DNA of 43,812 nucleotides from Acidobacteria subdivision 13 bacterium RH2 MAG17b (GCA_002197525.1 NFUN01000066.1:1-43812), one strand, 5' to 3'. Numbered from the stretch's first letter, positions 1-9,685 are shown. The notes: a model not told the origin generated them from the sequence alone. Program-made: numbers and translations.

Positions 1-1
1 G

Positions 2-2722
2 ACGGAAACCCAGCTCCGCGACTATTTACAGTACGAGATACGCGACCAGATTGCGGGCGTGCGCGGGGCCACGGTGCCTCCGCCGTTCGGCGGCAAATAT
101 CGCATGGAGATGGTCTACGTGAACCCGCTCAAGCTGCAGGCGTTGGGTTTGAGTCCTATGGACGTCGTGAAAGCGGTCAATGCCTCCAATCTGATCCTTC
201 CGGCCGGTGACGTGCGAATCGGCCCGCTGGACTACAACATTTACACCAACGCGCAGGTGGCAAATGCCAAGGCGCTCAACCAGATTGTTCTAAAGACAGT
301 GGGTGAAAAGAACGTCTACGTCTCAGATGTGGGCCATGCCATTGACGGGTCATACCTGCAATACAATATCGTTCATATTGATGGCCAGCGCTCCGTTTAC
401 GTCGGGGTGATGAAGCAGGGAGGGAACACCAATACCGTCCAGGTGGTCGATGGAATTCGCAACGCCATTCAACATCTGCGGGATATTCCCCGCCAGATGA
501 AAGCGATGGTGGTATTCGACCAATCGCAATTCGTGCGCCAGGCCATTCACACCGTTGGGGATGAGGGCGGTATCGGACTCCTCGTCACCGCACTGATAAT
601 CCTTCTTTTCCTTGGCAGCTTGCGGGCAACGAGCGCGGTCTTCCTTTCCATTCCGCTTTCCGTGCTGGCGGCGGGCTTTCTTTTATATATGGCAGGAAGC
701 ACCATCAACGCTCTGCTGCTTAGCGCCCTGGCGCTGGTTTTTCCCCGCCTCATCGGCAATTCGGTATTCGTGTTGGAAAACATTTACCGCCACATGGAGC
801 TGGGTGATTCTCCCGTGAAATCTTCCGAGGAAGGGACCAATGAGGTAGCACTAGCCGTGCTCTCAATCACGCTCGCCACCATCGTGGTCTTCTTTCCGGT
901 CACGCTGCTTTACGGCGTCAGTAAATTCCTCTATATGGCGCTGGCCGAAGGCGTGGTACTTTCTCTGGTTGCCTCTTACTTCGTCGCGGTCGGCGTGGTG
1001 CCGCTCTATTGCTCGACGGTCCTGAAGGCGATCGAAGTCCACGGTCACAAAGGCGGCGAGGCCACGCATCAATCCTTTGGCCGGCGCTTCTATAAAGCTT
1101 TCAACACCCGCTTTGAGCGCATGCTGCATGTCTATGATCGCTGGGTTCAGAACGTATTGGATTATCCGCTCGCCACCCTGGCGGGATTCATCGGAATCTT
1201 CGCGCTCAGCTTGCTGCTCTATCCCTTGCTTGGTTTTTCGTTTTTTCCGCGCACAGACGCGGGCCAGTTCGTGATCAACCTCAAGGCGCCTACCGGTACG
1301 CGACTGGGCGTGACCGAGGACTACGTGAAAAGAGTCGAGGACATCATCCGGTACACGGTGAATCCGCGCGATTTGAATACCATCGTCTCCAACATCGGCC
1401 TCTCTTCCGGCTTCGAGTCCCTTTTCACTCCCAACTCCGCGATGCACACCGCCTTTGTTGAAGTGGGACTCAATGAAGATCATCGCGTCAGCAGCTTCAA
1501 GTACATAGATGAAGTCCGGAGGGAAGTGGGGGAGAAGCTTCCCGAATTGCGGACTTACTTTCATTCCGGCTCGCTGGTCGAGTCGGTTTTGGATCAAGGG
1601 GTGCCTGCGCCCGTGGATATTCAGGTGAGCGGGATGGACCTGAATGCAGATATGGGAATCGCCCAGGAGCTTGCCGGCAAGATCCGGGGGCTTCCCTTGA
1701 TTAGCGACGTATACATTCCGCAGGACATGGATTATCCCGCGCTGCAGATCAACGTCAACCGCACGCGGGTGAGCGAGCTGGGCCTCACGCCCAAAGGCGT
1801 GATCGACAACGTGATCACGGCGCTCACCTCGAATCAAATGATCGCGCCCGGCTACTGGATCGATCCCGTCTCCGGGAATCAGTATTTCGTCTCCGTACAG
1901 TATCCCGAGAACACGGTGATCTCTTTGGGCGATCTGGACACTATCCCTCTTCACGATCCAGGCCTCAAGGCGACGACTTATCTGGGTCAGTTGTCCTCCA
2001 TCAAACGGATTCTCACCCCCACGGAGGTGGACCACTATAAGCTCGAGCGGAATATCGATATTTACATCATGCCCAGGGGCGAAGACCTTTCGCGGCCGCT
2101 CAAGGCCATCCAGAACATCGTGGCGCACACGCCGCTGCCCAGCCGGAACTTCCGGGTCAACATTCGCGGCCTGGTGATCACTATGGAAACTTCCTTTCAC
2201 AGCTTTGAAACGGGCCTCATCCTCGCCATCCTGCTCGTCTACCTGATTCTTGTGGCGCAGTTCAAATCGTTCGTTGATCCCTTTCTGATCCTTCTGGCCA
2301 TTCCCCCGGGGCTCACCGGCGTGCTGCTCATTCTGTTTCTGACCGGCACGACGGTGAACATTCAGTCGCTGATGGGCGTGCTGATGATGGCAGGGATGGT
2401 GGTCTCGAATACCATTCTGATTGTCGATTTCGCCAAGAGGCTCCAACAGGAGGGCAAGAGCGTGCGCGAGGCCGTGGCCTATTCCTGCCGCATCCGGCTG
2501 CGCCCCATTCTCATGACTTCGCTCGCCACCGTGGTGGGCCTGCTGCCGATGGCCTTTAAGTTGGAACCGGGCAGCGAAGCCTATTCGCCCCTGGCGCTGT
2601 CCATTATCGGCGGCGTCACTGTTTCCGTTGTGCTCAGTATCTTCGTGATTCCGGCAGCTTACCTGCTCGTTTACCGCAAACGGGAGCCAGTTAAGGCATT
2701 GGAAGGCTCGAACCAGGGATGA
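2..2722 (+). CDS. RND efflux transporter permease subunit (AcrB/CusA-like), 5' truncated by window edge
   Basis: Frame is open from base 2 (TETQLRDYLQYEIRDQIAGVRGATVPPPFGGKYRMEMVYVNP...) into the 887-aa ORF. RND-type TM clusters (FLGSLRATSAVFLSIPLSVLAA; LVYLILVAQFKSFVDPFLILLAIPPGLTGV; SNTILIVDFAKRLQQEG). Confidence 0.93.
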   Translation, partial: TETQLRDYLQYEIRDQIAGVRGATVPPPFGGKYRMEMVYVNPLKLQALGLSPMDVVKAVNASNLILPAGDVRIGPLDYNIYTNAQVANAKALNQIVLKTVGEKNVYVSDVGHAIDGSYLQYNIVHIDGQRSVYVGVMKQGGNTNTVQVVDGIRNAIQHLRDIPRQMKAMVVFDQSQFVRQAIHTVGDEGGIGLLVTALIILLFLGSLRATSAVFLSIPLSVLAAGFLLYMAGSTINALLLSALALVFPRLIGNSVFVLENIYRHMELGDSPVKSSEEGTNEVALAVLSITLATIVVFFPVTLLYGVSKFLYMALAEGVVLSLVASYFVAVGVVPLYCSTVLKAIEVHGHKGGEATHQSFGRRFYKAFNTRFERMLHVYDRWVQNVLDYPLATLAGFIGIFALSLLLYPLLGFSFFPRTDAGQFVINLKAPTGTRLGVTEDYVKRVEDIIRYTVNPRDLNTIVSNIGLSSGFESLFTPNSAMHTAFVEVGLNEDHRVSSFKYIDEVRREVGEKLPELRTYFHSGSLVESVLDQGVPAPVDIQVSGMDLNADMGIAQELAGKIRGLPLISDVYIPQDMDYPALQINVNRTRVSELGLTPKGVIDNVITALTSNQMIAPGYWIDPVSGNQYFVSVQYPENTVISLGDLDTIPLHDPGLKATTYLGQLSSIKRILTPTEVDHYKLERNIDIYIMPRGEDLSRPLKAIQNIVAHTPLPSRNFRVNIRGLVITMETSFHSFETGLILAILLVYLILVAQFKSFVDPFLILLAIPPGLTGVLLILFLTGTTVNIQSLMGVLMMAGMVVSNTILIVDFAKRLQQEGKSVREAVAYSCRIRLRPILMTSLATVVGLLPMAFKLEPGSEAYSPLALSIIGGVTVSVVLSIFVIPAAYLLVYRKREPVKALEGSNQG

Positions 2723-2817
2723 TCGCGGCCGCCACAGCGCGACACGGGGCTGCCGGCGCCTCGCAACAAGCAACGCCATCCAACCACCGCCATTTCGACC
2801 GGCGCGGAGAAGGAACG

Positions 2818-4125
2818 ATGATTAAGAAATTTTTCTTGCTTTTCACAGCTTGCCTGCTGGCTTTAGGAGCGCTCCGCTTGGACGCCCAGAACCCACCCAC
2901 TCTCAGCCTCCTGCAGGCGGAGCAGATTGCGCTTAAAAATCATCCTCAGATTTTCGCGGCGCAGTACAACGCGCTCGCCTCCAATCAGATGGTGCGCGAA
3001 GCCCGCTCCGCTTACTTTCCCACCGCCTACGGCAGCGTCACTGGCGTGGATGGCGACCGCAATACGCGCCTGGGAGCCGGTTTTCTTTCCATGTCGCGTC
3101 TCTTGAGTCATGAGGGACAGGGGATCACCGTTGACCAACTGATTACAGATTCCGGCCGCACGCCAAACCTCGTCGCAAGCTCGCGCCTCGCGGCGAAGGC
3201 CCAGCAGCAAAACGCCCAGGCGACCCGCTACGACGTGCTGCTCGCCCTCAACCGCGCCTATTTTGAAGTCTTGCGCGCGCAGGCGCTTGTTAAGGTAGCT
3301 AAGGAGACAGTCGCCGAACGCAACGTAGTTTACGAGCAGGTATCGGCAATGGTCCAGAACAAGTTGAAGTCAGACCTCGACCTCAGCTTTGCCAAGGTGA
3401 ACCTGGGCCAGGCGCAATTGCTTGAAATCAAAACCGAGGACAATCTGAAGGCCGCTCAGGCGGAGCTTACCCGCGCCCTGGGCTTGCAGACCGCACCGCA
3501 GTACAAGCTGCTTCCACAATCCTTGCCTCCCGTGCCGCCTTCTACGTCGGACCCGCTCATCGCCGAAGCCATGCAGAACCGGCCGGAGGTTGCTAGCCTG
3601 CGTTTCGGCCGTCAATCGGCCTACAAGTTCGAGCACGCCGAGCGTGATCTTTCCTATCCCACGCTCGTTGTGGAAGGTGACGCTGGCTATATCCCCCTTA
3701 TCGCTCAGTTGACGCTGCCGAACATGATCCCGGACCATTACGAGGCCGCCGCCTTCAATCTTGAAGTGCCGATCTTTAACGGTCACCTCTTCGCCGCCCG
3801 CCGGGCAGCCGCTCTTATGAAAGCGCGTGCGGCGGATGAAAAATTGCGCGACATGGAAGAGCGCATCACGCGCGACGTCCGCTCCGCTTGGGCGGACGCC
3901 TCCACCGGGTACCAGCGCATCAGCGTGGCCGATGAAGTGTTGAGTCAGAGCAAACTCGCCATGGCTCTCGCCCAGGGCAGGTACAACCTCGGCTTGGCAT
4001 CGATCGTCGCCCTGACTCAGGCGCAGCTCAATGAGACGGAAGCCGGAATTCAGGACGTAAACGCGCGATACGACTTTCAGAACGAGCACGCCATGCTCGA
4101 ATACGAGATCGGGATTCTCCGGTAG
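2818..4125 (+). CDS. TolC family outer membrane efflux protein
   Basis: MIKKFFLLFTACLLALGALRLDAQ signal peptide; TolC-like repeats (LSLLQAEQIALKNHPQI...; ALAQGRYNLGLASIVALTQAQLNETEA). Start at 2818 preferred over ORF start 2719 because of the signal peptide. Confidence 0.9.
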   Translation: MIKKFFLLFTACLLALGALRLDAQNPPTLSLLQAEQIALKNHPQIFAAQYNALASNQMVREARSAYFPTAYGSVTGVDGDRNTRLGAGFLSMSRLLSHEGQGITVDQLITDSGRTPNLVASSRLAAKAQQQNAQATRYDVLLALNRAYFEVLRAQALVKVAKETVAERNVVYEQVSAMVQNKLKSDLDLSFAKVNLGQAQLLEIKTEDNLKAAQAELTRALGLQTAPQYKLLPQSLPPVPPSTSDPLIAEAMQNRPEVASLRFGRQSAYKFEHAERDLSYPTLVVEGDAGYIPLIAQLTLPNMIPDHYEAAAFNLEVPIFNGHLFAARRAAALMKARAADEKLRDMEERITRDVRSAWADASTGYQRISVADEVLSQSKLAMALAQGRYNLGLASIVALTQAQLNETEAGIQDVNARYDFQNEHAMLEYEIGILR

Positions 4126-4266
4126 AGCCGGCCGCCCAACTGTACAAGGCGTATAGCCGCACCTCCGCCGCACTCGCAAGACTCCTGATGAGCGCCAGCA
4201 TTTCCGCCGATGTTAAGATGGAGGGCGGCAACCGGTGTCCAATTGGAGCGAAAGCGAGGGCGTAAA

Positions 4267-4387
4267 GAGTCTGTGTGAAAACTGCCGTTTTTGAGTTGGT
4301 GCGGCGCTCTATGAGCGCCGAGGCTATTGAAATATAAAGGCCGGCGGTCGCAGACCGCCGCACCAACCGCAGTTATCACACAGACTC
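4267..4387. repeat. Hairpin/MITE-like element, family A copy 1 (121 bp)
   Basis: Terminal inverted repeats GAGTCTGTGTGAAAACTGC (4267-4285) and GCAGTTATCACACAGACTC (4369-4387), one mismatch; nested GTTGGTGCGG/CCGCACCAAC arms. Homologous to 35979-36070. Confidence 0.75.
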
Positions 4388-4395
4388 GAAAGGCC

Positions 4396-6252
4396 ATGTC
4401 GGCGGTCTTGGCGACAACCTCTGGGCGCTCAGGCGAACGCGCGGGGAGCGCCTTGCGAAGCCTCCTGGAGTCAGTCTCCCGGTCCTCTCTCGTCGCCCAG
4501 AGCCTGATCGTCCTTGCCGTCTTCGCGCTTTACGCCGGCTCGCTTGCGGGCGGCTTCGTTTACGACGATCAAAAGCAGATCCTCGAAAATCCCTTCGTCT
4601 TGAACCCTCGCCTCTGGACGCACATATTCACCGGCTCCGTCTGGTCGTTTAACGGCGCGGGCTATGCGGCGAACTTCTACCGCCCACTGATGATCTTCTC
4701 CTTCTGGCTCGTGGACCGCATCGCCGGTCCCCGCCCGGCCTTCTTCCACCTCTTTCAGTTGATCCTGTTCGTGGCCACGGCCTGCGCCGTCTACGCAGTG
4801 GGCAAGGAACTGCTCGGCAGCCGGCTGGCCGCTTTCTTCGCGGCCTTGCTTTGGGCGGTGCATCCTGAGCGGGTAGAGGCGGCGGCGTGGATTTCCGCGC
4901 TGTGCGATACAGGGTGCGGCTTGTTTTACGTGCTCGCTTTTTGGATGTTTCTTCGCGCCGAGCGTTCTTCGGTCCGGCGGCTTGCCAAGCACGGCGCGGC
5001 CGCGCTGGCGTTCTTTGTGGCGCTGCTTTTCAAGGAGATGGCGATCAGCCTGCCGGTCCTCTTGCTTGCCTGGTGGTTTTTTGCCGGTGATCGAGAGCCT
5101 TGGCGGGCGCGAGCGGCGCGCTGGACGCCATACGTCATGGCGGCTGGAGTCTACCTCGTGGTCCGCCGCCTCGCTCTTGGGCACCTCTTATCGGCTGCAC
5201 GCTCATCCGGTTCCTTGAGTCGCGTGCTGCTCGCCGCCGTGGCGCTTTTCGGCGGCCACACGCAGACCTTCGTGCATCCCGTGCATCTTTCAGCTTTTCG
5301 CACCTTCAACGTCCATCAGGCGTTCCATTCGCCTTGGCCCTGGCTTTCGTTTGCGGCGCTGCTCGCGGCCTTGCTCGTTCGGAAGCGGGCTCCCACGCTT
5401 TCCTTCCTGGTTTTCTGGTGGCCGCTCACGCTTTTGCCCTGCTTGGATATTCGCTGGCTCAGCGCCCCTCTGCTCGCGGACCGCTTCACCTACATTCCTG
5501 CGGTGGGTTTGTGTTTGGCAATCGCGCTCGTGGCCATTCAAATGCTGCCCGCCTTGATGACGGGGATGTTGCAGGTTTGGGCGCGAGGCGTGGCCTACGC
5601 TGCGCTCGCGGCCCTGGCGTTGTTCTGGAGCGCTCAAAGCTACGCTGGGATCGCCCACTGGCGGGATAACCAGGCGCTGCTGAATTATTCGCTCAAGCAA
5701 TCGCCCGGTGATCCTTCCCTTCACATCGTCCGCGCATGGGAGCTCGATTACCTGAACCACGATTTGGCCGGCGCAGCCGCAGAATTTGAAACGGCCATGC
5801 GCCTGAACCAGGCGAGCTTGCGTCCGAACTCCCTGTTCGCCTATAACGCCGTGATCGGCCTCGGCAGGATCGCGATGGAACGCGGCCAGCGGCAGGCCGC
5901 CATCAGCCGCTTTCTCGATGCCATCCAAATGTCGCCGCGGTTGAGCGCAGCTTATCAGTCGCTAGGCGCGGTTTACTTTCCGGATGGCGATTACGCCACG
6001 GCGGCAACCTACTTCGATAAAGCCGTGCGGCTGAATCCCTATGACGTAAGCGCCCATTTTTATTTGGGCTCCTGCTGGATGAAGCTCGGAAAATACAAGG
6101 ACGCCGCGGGCGAGTTCCACGCCGCCCGCCAGGTTGATCCGCAGTATTGGCAAGCCTACCAGGCAGAAGCGCGCGCGCGCGAAGCCGCGGGTGAAACCCG
6201 CCAAGCCGCCGCAGTCCGCCAACTCCTCCGGCAGCGGCGGGGCGAGCGATGA
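4396..6252 (+). CDS. Polytopic membrane protein with C-terminal TPR repeats (GT-C/TMTC-like architecture)
   Basis: About 10 hydrophobic segments, N-terminal GGFVYDDQKQILENPFV loop typical of GT-C-like proteins, C-terminal TPRs (AAYQSLGAVYFPDGDYATAATYFDKAVRLNPYDVSAHFYLGSCWMKLGKY). Confidence 0.75.
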   Translation: MSAVLATTSGRSGERAGSALRSLLESVSRSSLVAQSLIVLAVFALYAGSLAGGFVYDDQKQILENPFVLNPRLWTHIFTGSVWSFNGAGYAANFYRPLMIFSFWLVDRIAGPRPAFFHLFQLILFVATACAVYAVGKELLGSRLAAFFAALLWAVHPERVEAAAWISALCDTGCGLFYVLAFWMFLRAERSSVRRLAKHGAAALAFFVALLFKEMAISLPVLLLAWWFFAGDREPWRARAARWTPYVMAAGVYLVVRRLALGHLLSAARSSGSLSRVLLAAVALFGGHTQTFVHPVHLSAFRTFNVHQAFHSPWPWLSFAALLAALLVRKRAPTLSFLVFWWPLTLLPCLDIRWLSAPLLADRFTYIPAVGLCLAIALVAIQMLPALMTGMLQVWARGVAYAALAALALFWSAQSYAGIAHWRDNQALLNYSLKQSPGDPSLHIVRAWELDYLNHDLAGAAAEFETAMRLNQASLRPNSLFAYNAVIGLGRIAMERGQRQAAISRFLDAIQMSPRLSAAYQSLGAVYFPDGDYATAATYFDKAVRLNPYDVSAHFYLGSCWMKLGKYKDAAGEFHAARQVDPQYWQAYQAEARAREAAGETRQAAAVRQLLRQRRGER

Positions 6253-6272
6253 GAAGGAAAGCTCATAGGATC

Positions 6273-6373
6273 GATACAGAGCGGCATAAGCCGGCGACAG
6301 CCATTTGCTGGTGCACCGCTCTATGAGCGGCGCGCCAGTTTTGGAGCGCCGCCGGTTTATGCTGTTGCGTATC
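6273..6373. repeat. Hairpin/MITE-like element, family C copy 1
   Basis: GATACAGAGCGGCATAAGCCGGCG ... CGCCGGTTTATGCTGTTGCGTATC inverted ends; internal CGACAGCCATTTGCTGGTGCACCGCTCTATGAGCGGCG shared with 28111-28241. Confidence 0.7.
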
Positions 6374-6516
6374 AAGAAGGAATGCCGGCCGGCTTGCGGC
6401 TCCTGGCGCATGGGATAGCCTAGCATAGTAGGCAATCCCATGGGTTGCAAGGCGCCGCCAAGCGCTGCTGTTCGGAATTACGGCGCCACGCTACAACCGG
6501 CGCGGTGAAGGTGAGT

Positions 6517-6942
6517 TCACGCGGATGGCTTTTTATCGTGCTCAGCGGACGCTTTAATGTTTTCTGCGTCCTGCGTGGGCATGTGACACTGGCCGTCCAG
6601 GTAGCCGCCAGGCTCGACGACCAGAATGGGCGTGTAAATGTCTCCGAGAATGACGCCGCGCTCCTTGATTTCAATCCGGTCCGTTACGTGAATCGAGCCT
6701 TTTACCTTTCCCGTCACGGTAATGGCCCTCACAGCCACGTCGGCCTCAAGTTCGCCTTGCTCGGCGACGATGAGGCTGCCGTCGCCACTTATTTCACCCT
6801 TGAAATGTGAGTTGATTCGGGCGGTACCACCACCGAATTTCATTTTGCCCTCGATTTCGGCCCCAGGTTCGAGGGAAGCGATCACTCCGTGTTTGACAAG
6901 TTCCGAAATGTTCTTCGCCGTGGCGCCTTTGCCGAATGTCAT
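6517..6942 (-). CDS. Bactofilin (polymer-forming cytoskeletal protein)
   Basis: IEGKMKFGGGTARINSHFKGEISGDGSLIVAEQGELEADVAVRAITVTGKVKGSIHVTDRIEIKERGVILGDIYTPILVVEPGGYLDGQCHM: bactofilin beta-helix pattern. Confidence 0.9.
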   Translation of the reverse strand: MTFGKGATAKNISELVKHGVIASLEPGAEIEGKMKFGGGTARINSHFKGEISGDGSLIVAEQGELEADVAVRAITVTGKVKGSIHVTDRIEIKERGVILGDIYTPILVVEPGGYLDGQCHMPTQDAENIKASAEHDKKPSA

Positions 6943-7046
6943 ATGTGCCTCCGTGTCCGATCAGATCGGATCATTTAGTAGATGCCATGCCGCAGGGCGT
7001 GAACTGCGATTCTTGTGTCACAAAATAATAGCATCTTCGTTTCCAT

Positions 7047-7898
7047 TCATTTGCGGATGAGCCAATCGTAAAGCCTATTGAGATCTTGCGAAGAATAATA
7101 GCTGATCTCGATCCGTCCACGGGCTCCGTCTCCGGCAATCTTAACCCGCGTTCCCAGTGTTCGCTCGAGTTCCAGCACAGCAGCGCGGATATTAGGGTCA
7201 ACGGGCTGCTCGGTCGAGGCGTTGGTTTCGTTTGAAGCTTCCGGGGCTGAATGAGCGGATGCGAGCTTTTCGGCTTGGCGGACAGAAAGTCCATGCTTGA
7301 CGATATGTTCCGCTAAGTTCACTTGGGCTTCGGCGCTCCCACACACCAGAATGGCGCGCGCGTGACCTTGACTAAGCTTATTGCTTTCAATCATTTCCTG
7401 AATTTCCAATGGCAATTTCAGGAGGCGCAAAGTATTCGTCACTGTACTTCTATCAAGACCCAATCGAGAGGCGATGTCCTCGTGGCGATGTCCAAATTTC
7501 TCATGAAGCGTCTGGTAGGCGCGGGCGGTTTCAATGGATGAAAGATCCTCACGAAGCAAATTTTCGGTGAGAGCGACTTCCAGAGCTTCGCGGTCGGAGA
7601 GGTCTCGAATGACGGCAGGAATGGACTCAAGATTGGCGAGGCGGGCGGCTCGCCAGCGCCTTTCGCCAGCAATGAGCTGATACCGGTCGCCAGATTTTCG
7701 GACGACGACCGGTTGGACAATCCCGCTCGCGACGATGGAATCCGCCAGCTCCTTCAGCCGTTCCTCGACGATCACGCGCCGGGGCTGGAACGGGTTTGGA
7801 TCGATGGAGTCTATGGGAATCTGCTGGAGAGTCGAAGCGGGCTTTTGCGCGTCGTCGAGGAGGGCGCTAAGGCCGCGCCCCAGAGCCTTTCTGGTCAT
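7047..7898 (-). CDS. parB: Chromosome partitioning protein ParB
   Basis: ALGRGLSALLDD..., PNPFQPRRVIVEERLKELADSI, GERRWRAARLANLESIPAVIRDLSD, NLLREDLSSIETARAYQTL, HTH LGLDRSTVTNTLRLLKLP. Confidence 0.96.
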   Translation of the reverse strand: MTRKALGRGLSALLDDAQKPASTLQQIPIDSIDPNPFQPRRVIVEERLKELADSIVASGIVQPVVVRKSGDRYQLIAGERRWRAARLANLESIPAVIRDLSDREALEVALTENLLREDLSSIETARAYQTLHEKFGHRHEDIASRLGLDRSTVTNTLRLLKLPLEIQEMIESNKLSQGHARAILVCGSAEAQVNLAEHIVKHGLSVRQAEKLASAHSAPEASNETNASTEQPVDPNIRAAVLELERTLGTRVKIAGDGARGRIEISYYSSQDLNRLYDWLIRK

Positions 7899-8652
7899 GG
7901 CTTATAACCTCTTGAGCAAGTTGAAGATAAGTTTCTGCGCCGCGGCAAGCTGGGTCATAGAGAAATATGGGTTTGCCGTAGCTTGGGGCTTCGGCTAGGC
8001 GGACATTGCGAGGAATCATCGTATCAAACACTTGGTTGCCAAAGAAGTCCTTCAAATCGTCGCGGACTTGGCGGGAAAGGTTGGTGCGGTCATCGAACAT
8101 GGTAAGCAGAATTCCTTCCACCGCAAGCCGTGGATTGTGGGTGCGGCGTACTCGAATGAGCGTATCAAGGAGTTCGGAAACGCCTTCGAGAGCGAAATAT
8201 TCGCACTGAACCGGGACCAGGACGGAATCAGCCGCAACCAGGGCATTCAGGGTGAGCAAATCGAGGGCTGGCGGGCAATCAAGCAGTATGAAGTTATATT
8301 TGGATCGAAGAGGCTCGATCTTATGGCGAAGTTGCTGCTCTCGCTCTGGGCGGTCTGCGAGTTCAAGCGTTGCTCCGACGAGGTTCTTTTCAGATGGAAT
8401 CAGAAACAGGCCCTCAGTTGGCGTTTTCAGAGTGATTTCATCGAGCTGCCGGTCGTTCAGCAACCCGTGATAAATCGAAGGGCGTGAAGCATCTCTGGGA
8501 AAGCCCATGCCGGCCGTGGTATTGGCTTGAGGGTCGAAATCGATGACGAGGGTCCACATATCCTGCTTTGCCAGGGCAGCACCCAAGTTTATGGCGGTTG
8601 TGGTCTTACCCACACCGCCCTTCTGATTAGCGATAGCGATAACGCGGCCCAC
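7867..8652 (-). CDS. parA: Chromosome partitioning ATPase ParA/Soj
   Basis: MGRVIAIANQKGGVGKTTTAINLGAALA deviant Walker A; FILLDCPPALDLLTLNALVAADSVLVPVQCEYFALEGVSELLDTL. Overlaps parB. Confidence 0.96.
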   Translation of the reverse strand: MGRVIAIANQKGGVGKTTTAINLGAALAKQDMWTLVIDFDPQANTTAGMGFPRDASRPSIYHGLLNDRQLDEITLKTPTEGLFLIPSEKNLVGATLELADRPEREQQLRHKIEPLRSKYNFILLDCPPALDLLTLNALVAADSVLVPVQCEYFALEGVSELLDTLIRVRRTHNPRLAVEGILLTMFDDRTNLSRQVRDDLKDFFGNQVFDTMIPRNVRLAEAPSYGKPIFLYDPACRGAETYLQLAQEVISHDQKGSGARP

Positions 8653-8771
8653 GGTTTTTCCTCTGAGGAAGTGTTAATTTAACAAAACAATGGAGCCTTT
8701 GGCAAGTACGCGATGAGATGGCGGTCAGAAAGCGCGCCCGGCGGAGCAATCTCGTTTAGAACTGGTCAAGA

Positions 8772-8787
8772 TGTTTCACGTGGAACT
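8772..8787. promoter_or_regulatory. parS: parS-like site 1 (TGTTTCACGTGGAACT)
   Basis: Near-match to the classical parS consensus TGTTTCACGTGAAACA, upstream of parA. Confidence 0.8.
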
Positions 8788-8805
8788 AAAGCAGCAACCA
8801 GTATA

Positions 8806-8819
8806 GTTTCACGTGAAAC
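8806..8819. promoter_or_regulatory. parS: parS-like site 2 (GTTTCACGTGAAAC)
   Basis: Perfect 14-bp palindrome identical to the parS core, 34 bp from site 1. Confidence 0.88.
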
Positions 8820-8935
8820 CTAGTGTTCGTAATTCCGGTAACGCATTTCTTGTGCGGGTGAATCTCTCACCCGGCCCTCTGGACAACCATTTTCCACTCA
8901 GAAATGGACGGTCCACACCGCCATCTTGAATTATG

Positions 8936-8981
8936 GCCCTCTCCTTTCGGGAGAGGGTGGCGCGCAGCGCCGGGTGAGGGG
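8936..8981. repeat. CCCTCTCC..GGAGAGGG..GGGTGAGGGG dispersed palindromic repeat, family F copy 1
   Basis: gccctctcctttcgggagagggtggcgcgcagcgccgggtgagggg; related to copies near 10240, 25600 and 31835. Confidence 0.75.
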
Positions 8982-9013
8982 AAATACGCGACTGCGATTA
9001 CGAATGTGTACAC

Positions 9014-9685
9014 TTAATACGAGGGCGGGATAAGAACGCCGGTCACGATTTCGCGGTCTTGACTGAGCGGAACGTGCACCTGTCTAACCCATTCAAACGC
9101 AATGCGTTCTCGTAGAAGTTTCTCGCTCTGCCTGCCCGATAACCAGAGATGAAGCTTGCCACGCTCCATCAGGACTTTGCTCGCTCCCGCAATGGTGTCG
9201 GCCACACTTCCTACCGCCCTTGCGGTCACAACGTCGTATAGCTCTGTTGCGCCCGGCATCTGTTCGATTCTCTCAGGGCGCACAATGACTTTTTCCATTC
9301 CGCAGGCCCGAACAACTTCTTTCAAAAACGCTCGCTTCTTGGCGACAGGTTCCAAAAGCGTTGCCTCTACTCCAGGAAAGATAAGCTTAAGCGCTAACCC
9401 AGGGAAACCAGCGCCGCTGCCAATATCGAGCAATTTGGTTCCTCCAGTCCAATTCTCGTACCGGCTGATGTAGAGGCTCTCGCCGAAATGGCGCGTCACG
9501 CACTCCCCCTCATCCCGAATCGACGTGAGGTTTATTTTCTGGTTCCATCGCATGAGCAATTGCAGATAAATCTCGAGGAGCGCCATTTGCTGAGTATTTA
9601 GCGAGATTCCAAACGGCTCAAGCAGCTCACTGATTCTGGCTTCATTCAACATAGCGGCTTCAAGGGCGCCGGCATTATCCTGCAA
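9014..9685 (-). CDS. rsmG: 16S rRNA (guanine(527)-N(7))-methyltransferase RsmG
   Basis: LMRWNQKINLTSIRDEGECVTRHFGESLYISR, LLDIGSGAGFPGLALKLIFPGVEATLLEPVAKKRAFLKEVVRACGM; next to parAB as usual. Confidence 0.95.
   Translation of the reverse strand: MQDNAGALEAAMLNEARISELLEPFGISLNTQQMALLEIYLQLLMRWNQKINLTSIRDEGECVTRHFGESLYISRYENWTGGTKLLDIGSGAGFPGLALKLIFPGVEATLLEPVAKKRAFLKEVVRACGMEKVIVRPERIEQMPGATELYDVVTARAVGSVADTIAGASKVLMERGKLHLWLSGRQSEKLLRERIAFEWVRQVHVPLSQDREIVTGVLIPPSY

Noticed and set aside
863-2779. 638-aa minus-strand ORF
   Set aside because: Antisense to the clear RND transporter gene; His/Arg/Gln-rich composition typical of a shadow ORF in GC-rich DNA.
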